From Chengkuizengella sp. SCS-71B (GTDB lineage Bacteria > Bacillota > Bacilli > Paenibacillales > KCTC-33759): a DNA stretch of 64,000 bases. The position numbers and the translations under genes were made by a program. Below are positions 1-9,300 of the stretch, in pieces; the first letter of the stretch is position 1; each line of letters opens with the position of its first letter. The stretch spans positions 3,208,501-3,272,500 of the forward strand of contig NZ_JAZHSH010000001.1 in the NCBI RefSeq assembly GCF_040100845.1, written 5' to 3'. Below the pieces are notes generated by a model. It had not been told where the DNA came from and did not search any database. It saw only the letters and a list, made by a program, of their open reading frames with translations.

Positions 1-1509
1 ATTAAACAATGGAGATGTTAACCACAATGTAGTAATAGTGTGTTGTGAGATTGCTTCTTTTAATAACTGTGGATTCGTAATCACTTCATCTTTGATCATT
101 ATTAATTCTAATCCGTTTAACAAAGCTCCCCATATTTCAAAAGTAGAAGCATCAAAAACAATAGCACCCGTTTGTAAAATGCGCTTTTCTGTTTCAAAAT
201 CTAAATAATTTACATTTTGCACTAAACTAACTACATTTTGATGAGTGATCATTACGCCTTTTGGTTTACCAGTAGATCCAGATGTATACATCACGTAAGC
301 TAGATTTGAAGAGAGAGGAATACTCTTGATTTGCTCACTGCTTTCATCATTTAACTTAGGGTCTTCCAGATTGATAATTTCACCATCAAAAGATACATGA
401 TCCACATACGACTGCATCGTTAACAACCATCTTGTCCTAGCATCTTCAATCATAAATTTCTTTCTATCTTCTGGATAAGTTGGATCGATTGGCAAATAAG
501 CCCCTCCAGCTTTAAGAATACCAAGCATGCCAACAACCATTTCAATGGAACGATCTACCATTATGCCTACAATATCTTCAGATTGAACCCCTTTCCTTTT
601 CAAAACATTAGCTATTTGATTAGCTCGATCATTAAGCTCTTTATAAGTTAACTTCTTTTCTTCAAATATTATTGCATATTGATCTGGTATTTTTTGAACT
701 AGTTCTTCAAACCGTTCATAAATCATCTTTTCTTTAGGGTAATCTGTTGCCGTATTGTTAAATTCGACTAACAACCGCTTCTTCTCTTGATCAGTTACAA
801 CATAAATATCACTCAATAATAGATTTGGATTTTCGATGACTTGAGTTAATACTTCTCTAATATGTCCTATGAACCTTTGCATGGTACCTTTCGAAATTTG
901 ATTGCAATTATACTGAACATGCAAACTTAAATCCGTATCACTTTTCTGTATTATCATTTGTGTGTTACTATCTTTTAGATTACTATCAGGTAAGTAATGT
1001 ATATTTTCATGAAATAAAGTAATTTCAAATGTTTTATCATTTACTAATTTTAAATCTAAATCTTTCACAATCTCACTCAAAGGATAATTCGCATTTTGAT
1101 AAGCTTCAATAATAGATTTTTGTATGTCTATTACTACATTTTTAAAACTTTTACTAGAATCAAGCTCACTACAAATGGCTGCTAAATGATCCCTATGTCT
1201 ATCATCATTATTTTTAGTTTTGTCTAAGCCAGTTCCTACTGTAATAAAATCTAATTCGGAATATTTATGAATGCATGTTTTAACCACTGCCATCAAAAAT
1301 ATAAAGGTAAGTTGATCTGAATTTTTACAAACCTTCATAAATTGATTAAATATTTCTCCATCCAATTTCAATTGGACATGATCATATTCTTCATGTGATT
1401 GTATATTTGAATCAGAGTAATAAGGCAGATAACGTTCAGGCTTCCACTCAGATAATTTTGTTTTCCAATAATCACGTTCTTTTTTTAACTTTTCACCAAA
1501 AATTAACAT
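1..1509 (-). CDS. Nonribosomal peptide synthetase, partial (half C domain, then A domain), cut by the left edge
   Basis: The reading frame opens with ATG at 1509 behind a GAGGGG ribosome site and stays open to base 1. About the first 190 residues look like only the C-terminal lobe of a condensation domain: they begin at the YW motif that normally follows HHxxxDG, and the HHxxxDG histidines are absent. An adenylation domain follows, with a YTSGSTGKPKG core and FDASTFEIWG; its first specificity positions read D-A-F-W, as in many valine-type codes, but the rest lies outside the window. The gene is 20 bp downstream of the preceding synthetase, in the same operon. That preceding protein already ends with a complete C domain, so this half domain looks structural or docking-like rather than catalytic. 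Start and family are clear; the substrate is a guess. Confidence 0.9.
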   Translation of the reverse strand, partial: MLIFGEKLKKERDYWKTKLSEWKPERYLPYYSDSNIQSHEEYDHVQLKLDGEIFNQFMKVCKNSDQLTFIFLMAVVKTCIHKYSELDFITVGTGLDKTKNNDDRHRDHLAAICSELDSSKSFKNVVIDIQKSIIEAYQNANYPLSEIVKDLDLKLVNDKTFEITLFHENIHYLPDSNLKDSNTQMIIQKSDTDLSLHVQYNCNQISKGTMQRFIGHIREVLTQVIENPNLLLSDIYVVTDQEKKRLLVEFNNTATDYPKEKMIYERFEELVQKIPDQYAIIFEEKKLTYKELNDRANQIANVLKRKGVQSEDIVGIMVDRSIEMVVGMLGILKAGGAYLPIDPTYPEDRKKFMIEDARTRWLLTMQSYVDHVSFDGEIINLEDPKLNDESSEQIKSIPLSSNLAYVMYTSGSTGKPKGVMITHQNVVSLVQNVNYLDFETEKRILQTGAIVFDASTFEIWGALLNGLELIMIKDEVITNPQLLKEAISQHTITTLWLTSPLFN

Positions 1510-1529
1510 GGCTCTACCCCTCATCATAA

Positions 1530-4500
1530 TTAAAATTCAAACTGTTCATTATATTCATTCGCATTAATGTTGTGGTCGCTTGAAGATAAGTTTGTGCCAA
1601 GATCATCTATTTTTATATTTAAATCTTGAGTAACTAAATTTAATAAATCAATATAGAACTCTACAATTTGTTCCATCTTCTCTTGTGAATAAAGCTGAGT
1701 AGCATATTCTACATTTAAGTGTAGATCTCCATCCATTTCTGTTACTTCAAACATGAAATCAAACTTTGAAAATTGACTTTTTAATTCGTAAAGCTCAATT
1801 TGCATACGATCTAGGGTTAATTGTTGCTGTTCAAAATTTTGTAATACAAACATGGTGTCAAACAAAGGGTTACGATGAACTTCACGTTTTATATTCATTT
1901 TTTCCACTATTTCTTCAAAAGGATAGTTTTGATTGGAAAATGCTTGCAATGTACTTTCTTTCACTTCAAATAGGAACTGTTTAAATGATTTACCCCCTGT
2001 TGGATAATTACGCATAACTAAAGTATTTACAAACATACCCACAACTTCATCAAGATTCACGAATGATCTTCCAGACACTGGAGTACCTACAGTAATATCT
2101 TCATTACCCGTAATTTTATGTAACATCACATTGTATACGGCAAACAACAACATATACATCGTTGTTTCTGACTGTTGCTGTACTTTTTTTAACTTTTCAG
2201 TCAATTCATTGTTTAAAGTAAACTTTATTTGATTTCCTCTAAGACTATCCATCTCAGATCTTTTATAATCTGTAGGTAAATTTAATGGTTGTAGAGGTTC
2301 TGAAAGTTTACTCAACCAATACCCCTCTTGATTGTTCATCTCCTCCGTATTCATTTGCTCTTTTTGCCAAACCGCAAAATCCTTATACTGAATATGAAGA
2401 TCTGGAAGATTCTTTCCTTCATAAAGTTGGATAAAGTCTTGCACCAAAATATTCGTTGAAATTCCATCTGATATAATATGGTGCATATCTATTAATAGTA
2501 AATGTTCTTCATTATCTACTTGAATTAAGTGCACCCTGAATAGAGGGGCTTGATTAAGAGTAAAGGACTGAATTGATTTTCTTATAAGTGTATCTGCTTC
2601 ATGTTTATTTGTTTTCACGTATTGAACTTTGAAGTCTAACTCAACATGGATACGTTGAACTGGTTCTCCCTCCATCAATTCAAATGAAGTTCGAAGGCTT
2701 TCATGCCGTGCAACAAGCTCTTTTACAACATACTCAAAGTGTGTTTTATTCAATTCCCCTTTTAAACTCAATACAAATGGAATATTGTAACTGATACTAT
2801 TTGCTTCAAATTGCTGTAATAAAAACATCTGCTTTTGTGAAGAAGATACAGGATAAAATTCTTTAGAATTAACCGGAATTATGGGAACAAATCCATTTTT
2901 ATCTACCGATTGAACTCTCCTAGCTAATTGCTCAATCGTGGGATGCATAAAAATATCTTTCAAAGTTATCATTACTTCCATTTCCTTATGAAGTTTTGAT
3001 ACTATTTGCACTGCTTTTAAGGAATGACCTCCTAATTCAAAGAAATGATCTTTGATTCCAATCTTCTCTATCCCTAATACCTCTTGCCATGTTTTTAAAA
3101 TTTGGTTTTCTATCTCATTTGTTGGGGGAATATATTCTACTTCACTAGAAAATTCAACAGCTAGATTCAATAATTGTGCTCGATTTACTTTTCCGTTTGT
3201 CGTTAGCGGCATTTCATCTAACTCTATAAAATATTGTGGAACCATATAATTAGGCATTTTTCTATGAAGCATTTTTTTCATCTCATCTACTGAAATGGTC
3301 GGTTTTTTTATAATATAAGCACATAAGAAATCAATGCCTGTTTCATCTTTTTTATTCAGCACTGCAACTTCTTCTACACCTTCTAACTCTCCAATCATTG
3401 ATTCTATTTCACCGAGTTCAATTCGGTATCCTCTTATTTTTACTTGGTGGTCTTTCCTACCCACAAATTCAATATTGCCATCTGGCAACCACTTTGCGAA
3501 ATCACCTGTTTTGTACATTCTGTTTGTCTTATTAAACGGATTAATCGCAAATCGATCTTTCGTAAGGTCTGATCGGTTTAAATAACCTCTGGCTACACCT
3601 TCACCACTAATATACAATTCCCCAATTACACCAATTGGTAATAAATTCATATTTTTATCCAATATGTAAGCTTGATAGTTTCTAAGTGGTTTTCCAATAG
3701 GTACAATAGGATAGTTATCATCATTTTTGCATTGATAGGTTAGGGCATTAATTGTCGTTTCCGTTGGACCATACATATTATAAATTTTATCCGCTCTAGC
3801 CATCTTTCTTATTTTTTTATAAAGTGATGAGTGAAAGGATTCACCCCCTAAAACAAAACGTCGATTTGATGGCTGCTGCTGTACTAAACCTTTAATAACA
3901 GCTTCCATTTGCGCAGGTACCATATCTATGAAATCAATGTTATTTTGTTGTATATATTGATTGAGCCATTCGTAATTGCCTTCCATCACTTCCGTCATGA
4001 GGTGTAAAGTTGCTCCACTGCATAAGGCTGTAAAAATTTGTTGAATGGATACATCAAATACGGCTTTACTATATAACATGTGGTTTTTCAACTTATTGTA
4101 TCCGGCATCTTCTGTAAGTGCTAAAATTTGATTTAACAAACTGCTATGCTCAATCATAACCCCTTTAGGCTGACCCGTACTTCCAGATGTATATATAATG
4201 TAAGCCAAATGATCAGGTGTTATTTCATTTCTTGTAGAAATGGTTGCTTCTTCATTTAATCCATCCTCTATGTTAGAGAAATCTATGATTGTACCCGTAA
4301 ACTGTAAGTTCTTGGCTTTCACAAATTCAATATTCGTGATTAAAAACTTACTGCAACTATCTTCAAAAACATATTCGATTCTTTCTTTAGGGTAACTACA
4401 ATCAATAGGTAGATAAGCTCCACCTGCTTTTTGTATAGCTAGAATAGCAGCGATCATTTCTATCGATCTTTCTGCCAATAAACAAACAATAGTTTCTTTT

Positions 4501-6359
4501 CCTACACCAGCATTCATTAAATAGTTGGTAAACGTATTCACTTTATGACTTAATTCTTCGTATGTTACGTTTTTATCATCGTAGATTATAGCCTTATGAG
4601 TTGGATTTATACTGACTTGTTCTTCAAACAGATTGATCACTGTTTTATGATTTGGATAGTCCACAGCTGTATCATTAAACTCTACTAAAATCTGTTGTTT
4701 TTCTGGTTTAGATAGCATGTCAATATCCTGAAGTTTTATATCTGGTTGATCAATAATTTGTTGAACTATAAGTTTCAAGTGTAAAATCATTCGTTCTATC
4801 GTTTCTGTCTTAAATAATTTTGTGCAATACTCTATACTTAACAGGATTTCTTCGTTCTCTTCAAAGACATTGAATGTCAAATCAAATTGGGAAACTTTTT
4901 TTTCAAAATGATATGGGACAAAACTCAAACCTTCTAGCTCAATTCCCTTTAATTCCATATTTAACATATTAAACATTACATTAAATAATGGGTTTCTACT
5001 TGTATCTCTTTGTAAATCCAATTGTTGGACTAACTCTTCTAATGGATAATTCTCATTTTCTATCGCTTTTGTAGTCGTTTCTTTCACTTCTGATAAAAAT
5101 GTTCTAAATGTTTTATTATTTTCCGGGAAATTTCTTATAGCTAACGTGTTTACAAACATGCCCACAATAGGCTCTAAATCTGGATGATTCCTACCTGCAA
5201 CAGGTGAACCTACAACAATATCTTCCTGTCCTGAATATTTTGACAACAAGCAAGTATACGCTGCCATTAATACCATATATAACGTTGTTTTAGTTTCCCT
5301 AGCTAATTCTTTTAATTGTCCAGCTAACTTTTTATCCCATTTAAAATCAATCTGTTTCCCTTCGAAGCTCTGTATATTTGGTCGTACAAAATCTGTAGGT
5401 AGATTTAAAATTGGTACTTCATCTGAAAACTGATTTAACCAATACTTCTTTTTTTGTTTCATGACCTCAGTTTCGTTTTGCTCTTTTCGCCAAACTGCTA
5501 CATCTTTATACTGAATTCGAAGATCAGAAAGGGGTGTCCCTTCATAAAAATGCATAAAATCTTGAACCAAAATATTCATAGAGAAACCATCTGATATAAT
5601 ATGGTGCATATCCAACAAGAAAAGATATTTTTCCTTATTTAATTGGAATAAGCTGACGCGGAATAACGGCGCTAAGCTTAAGTCAAACGGTTGAATAAAA
5701 TCTGAAATGACATTATCTATTTCTTGATTTTCAGCATTTTGATAAATAATTTCAAAATCAACTTCTGTATGAATGTATTGAATAGGTTCCCCTTCAACAA
5801 GTTCAAACGAAGTTCTTAAACTCTCGTGCCTTTTAATCAGTTTTTTAATAGCTTCTTCAAATTTTAAAACATTCAAATCCCCTTTTATTACAAAAGCCAG
5901 TGGGATATTGTAGCTTAAATTATGTTTACCTTCAAACTGTTGCAATACATAAATTCGTTTTTGTGCAGATGATACGGGATAACCATCACTTTGTTTTGTT
6001 ACAGGAATTGAAATATGTTGTAAAGAATCGGCTTGTTGAATGACATCTGCTAGATGATATATCGTTGGATTATTAATAATATTTGAAAATGATATGTCAA
6101 CATTAAACTCTTTTAAAATTCTAGACTCTAGTTTTATGGCTAAAAGTGAATTGCCTCCAAGTTCAAAAAAATCGTCATGAGTTCCAATCGCTTGATTTGG
6201 AAGAAATTGCTCCCACATCTCTATTAATTTACGTTCTATTTCATTTTGTGGAGCTCCATTTTTTTGATTACTACTATCACTTTTTTTTTGTTTTTCCTTA
6301 GCCATCTGCTCCACAATGTTTTTTGCACTAAAAAAGCCTTTTGTTCTCATGGATGACAT
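1530..6359 (-). CDS. Nonribosomal peptide synthetase, PCP-C-A-PCP-C
   Basis: 1609 residues. Domains by motif: carrier protein at about 35-112 (ELGGNSLLAIKL), condensation at 125-560 (HHIISDG), adenylation at 580-1080 (YIIYTSGSTGQPKG, then YKTGDFAKW and RGYRIELGEIE), carrier at 1090-1160 (ELGGHSLKAVQ) and a second complete condensation domain at 1170-1590 (HHIISDG). The specificity positions, aligned by eye to GrsA, read D-V-Q-D-V-G-M-I-N-K. This shares only about half its positions with the glutamine code, so I leave the substrate open. The protein begins with a carrier that has no loading domain of its own; the upstream protein ends with C-FkbH, so the carrier is probably loaded by FkbH. There is no epimerase or thioesterase. 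The start has GGGAGGT 10 bases upstream. Confidence 0.95.
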   Translation of the reverse strand: MSSMRTKGFFSAKNIVEQMAKEKQKKSDSSNQKNGAPQNEIERKLIEMWEQFLPNQAIGTHDDFFELGGNSLLAIKLESRILKEFNVDISFSNIINNPTIYHLADVIQQADSLQHISIPVTKQSDGYPVSSAQKRIYVLQQFEGKHNLSYNIPLAFVIKGDLNVLKFEEAIKKLIKRHESLRTSFELVEGEPIQYIHTEVDFEIIYQNAENQEIDNVISDFIQPFDLSLAPLFRVSLFQLNKEKYLFLLDMHHIISDGFSMNILVQDFMHFYEGTPLSDLRIQYKDVAVWRKEQNETEVMKQKKKYWLNQFSDEVPILNLPTDFVRPNIQSFEGKQIDFKWDKKLAGQLKELARETKTTLYMVLMAAYTCLLSKYSGQEDIVVGSPVAGRNHPDLEPIVGMFVNTLAIRNFPENNKTFRTFLSEVKETTTKAIENENYPLEELVQQLDLQRDTSRNPLFNVMFNMLNMELKGIELEGLSFVPYHFEKKVSQFDLTFNVFEENEEILLSIEYCTKLFKTETIERMILHLKLIVQQIIDQPDIKLQDIDMLSKPEKQQILVEFNDTAVDYPNHKTVINLFEEQVSINPTHKAIIYDDKNVTYEELSHKVNTFTNYLMNAGVGKETIVCLLAERSIEMIAAILAIQKAGGAYLPIDCSYPKERIEYVFEDSCSKFLITNIEFVKAKNLQFTGTIIDFSNIEDGLNEEATISTRNEITPDHLAYIIYTSGSTGQPKGVMIEHSSLLNQILALTEDAGYNKLKNHMLYSKAVFDVSIQQIFTALCSGATLHLMTEVMEGNYEWLNQYIQQNNIDFIDMVPAQMEAVIKGLVQQQPSNRRFVLGGESFHSSLYKKIRKMARADKIYNMYGPTETTINALTYQCKNDDNYPIVPIGKPLRNYQAYILDKNMNLLPIGVIGELYISGEGVARGYLNRSDLTKDRFAINPFNKTNRMYKTGDFAKWLPDGNIEFVGRKDHQVKIRGYRIELGEIESMIGELEGVEEVAVLNKKDETGIDFLCAYIIKKPTISVDEMKKMLHRKMPNYMVPQYFIELDEMPLTTNGKVNRAQLLNLAVEFSSEVEYIPPTNEIENQILKTWQEVLGIEKIGIKDHFFELGGHSLKAVQIVSKLHKEMEVMITLKDIFMHPTIEQLARRVQSVDKNGFVPIIPVNSKEFYPVSSSQKQMFLLQQFEANSISYNIPFVLSLKGELNKTHFEYVVKELVARHESLRTSFELMEGEPVQRIHVELDFKVQYVKTNKHEADTLIRKSIQSFTLNQAPLFRVHLIQVDNEEHLLLIDMHHIISDGISTNILVQDFIQLYEGKNLPDLHIQYKDFAVWQKEQMNTEEMNNQEGYWLSKLSEPLQPLNLPTDYKRSEMDSLRGNQIKFTLNNELTEKLKKVQQQSETTMYMLLFAVYNVMLHKITGNEDITVGTPVSGRSFVNLDEVVGMFVNTLVMRNYPTGGKSFKQFLFEVKESTLQAFSNQNYPFEEIVEKMNIKREVHRNPLFDTMFVLQNFEQQQLTLDRMQIELYELKSQFSKFDFMFEVTEMDGDLHLNVEYATQLYSQEKMEQIVEFYIDLLNLVTQDLNIKIDDLGTNLSSSDHNINANEYNEQFEF

Positions 6360-6382
6360 TTCTATATCTACCTCCCATTTAA

Positions 6383-9300
6383 TTATTGTAGTACCAACTT
6401 AATATATTCAATTGAATCTGGCAGGTTAGAAACTTTCAAACTAAATTGATGCGATTGACCTTTTTCATTCATAATTTGCCAATCTGATTGTTGAAGATAT
6501 TCTAATATTGGTTTATTTTTCAATGTTGGTTTATAAGCAGCTTCTAATGTTTTGATATTATTTTCATAACAAAATGGTTTTAAAGCAGACATCACGGCAT
6601 GTTCAATTCCTCTTCCAAGTACTCGACAACTTAGGAGAAATGTTTCAATAAGCAAAGTAGATCCCTTAATATGAGTCACTAAAAATCCTACGGTGCCATA
6701 GTCCCCGAATCGATCACTTACTTCAACTACCCAACAATTCACTCCATCGGTTTTTGCCATTTCTGTAATCTCTTCCTCCGACCTGCGAATCGTAGTTAAA
6801 TTAAATTGATTCGTTCTTTTGGTTAATTGAGAAGCTCTTTCCAAATCCGTTTTCTGTATTTCCCGTAGATTCATCTTCAACTGTAAACTATCAAGAAAAT
6901 CTTCTTCTGATAAAATCGTTTGCTGCAGGTTTTTTCTTTCCTTTTCGTTCAAATACATTTCTGTTCTCTTTTTGTCCTCTTGGGTAATTTGAAAAGTATC
7001 AAATGTCCAAGTATGGTAAAGAAGGAATGGGATCTCTTTTGTAATTTCTGGTAATTGCAAGCTGTAAACCTCAGGACATCTAGTGCTTACTTCTTCTATT
7101 TCAAATGGACTATCGTCTACAAAAATAAAACTATCCAATCCTAAATTTAAATCCTTTGCTATTTGTTTAATATTCTCTGATTTTGAATTCCAATTTATCT
7201 TCCAATGCACAAAGTGTTCCTTTTTCAAAATCATTGCAGGATTTTTATCAAAAACTTCCCACACATCTTCTTCGTTATTTTTACTACTTATGGCAAGAAG
7301 AAATCCTTCTTCCTTTTTTGACAACATAAATTTTTGAAGTTCTTGGAATGGTTCGTTTATTCGAATGCCATGTACGCCATCCTCACCACAAACTCCATGC
7401 CATAATGTGTTATCACAGTCTAGGACAATCACTTTATATTTATTGCTTTTTGCTAGCATTTTTCTAGTGATTTGAGTTCCGACTGCTGCAAAATATTCTT
7501 CTGTAAAAGGAAGATGTCCTTTTTTATCCGTAACAGGATCAAAAATTTGATCCACTCCGTAATGTACATCCATATTCTTAAAGTCTATTAAATGAACCTG
7601 GGACATTTTGTTTAGCTCAGTCTCCCATTTTTCATTTAGTTTTTGAATGTGATTGGTCAACTTATGACTTAGATTTAAATGAGTTGAAACTGGAAAAATG
7701 CCAACTAAATAAGGAACCTCTTTTAATTTGTTTCTCAAAGTTGAACTAAATTGTTCATACAATTGATCTAGTTTATGACATCGTTTTTCATCATCATCAT
7801 GATCATCTCTAAGCCAGTCCTCAAATCGAACTAATAAAACATTGAATCCTCGGTTTTTTGAAATTAAGCTATCTTCATTTAACATTTGTTGAAACGCCTG
7901 ATTATACGGTGCAAAATTAACTTCTATTTTTTGATCTTTTTGTTTTGCCCAATAAGTAATATAGTCTTCAATCGGTTCAGACGTAAATGTTGCAGTCACA
8001 GCAACTTCTAATGTCTTTATCTTTTCTTCAACAATTGTTCTCTTGTACTCAATCTGAGTTTCTTCTTCATCTGTAAATAAATGAATATCTGAAATTTTTT
8101 GATTTGGATTTGCTAAATATATATCAATAAGTTGTAAGAAATGTTTAATAAAAAGATCTATGGTCTCTCTTTTGAATAAATTTGAATTATATTCTAAATA
8201 CCCATCATAGTGATCCTTTCCTTTAAAAATATCCAACTTCAAATCCAAAGTTGAAGTCTGCAAATCTAAATCATATCTCGTAGCCTTCATCTCTTTTGTT
8301 TCAAACAAAATGTTAGGATCAATATGGTTGTGAAAAACGAGCATTGTATCATATAAAACATTTCTAGATCGCTCTGTTTGTTTTTTTAATTTGGATACTA
8401 ATTCTTCAAAAGGATAATTTTGATGTTTATAGTCTTCTAACATATTCTCCTTCTGTATATTTATAAATTGTAAGATGGATGAATTCTTTTGAACTTCCGT
8501 ATGAATTGGAATAAAATTAATAAAATTTCCTATTACGGATTCTAAATCAGGATGATTTCGCCCTAAAACTAAAGAACCAATGATCATCTCTTCTTGAGTT
8601 GTATATTTGTTTAACAAAATTGAATACAAGGTGAATAACAATATATTTAAAGTAACGTGATGGTCTTTTGTAAATTGAGTAAGATTTAATATTCTATCCT
8701 TAGATATTTCAAAGTGAACCGATTCTCCATCAAAAGTACGTTGATCTGGGCGATCAAAATCTAATGGCATTTGAAGTGTAGGCAACTCACCTGAAAGCTT
8801 ATTCATCCAATAATTTTCCATGATTTGAAATTGTTCTGAATTCAACCATTCATTTTGCCAAACTGCATAATCTCTATATTGCAATTTCAAATTGTGTAAT
8901 GATGCTCCTTCATAAAGCAAGATAAAATCCTTAACTAAAATATTCATGGAAGCACCATCAGAAATGATATGGTGCATATCAAGAATAAATAAATGTTCTT
9001 CATCATTGATATGAAATACTCCTGCTCTAAATAACGGAGCACTGCTTATATCAAAAGGCTGAACAAATGCTTTTATTGTGGAAGGTATATCTTCTTTATT
9101 TATTTTGTTAAATAAGATTTTAAAATTCACATCATCATGAATTTTTTGAATTAATTGTTCATCTTTCTTTCCAAACGAAGTTCGAAGACTTTCATGACGT
9201 TGTATTAGAAGCTGAAAACAATCCTCAAATCGTTGTTCATCTAGCTTTCCTTTGATAAACATCGCTAAAGGCATATTGTAGCTCAATGAAGCTCCTTCAA

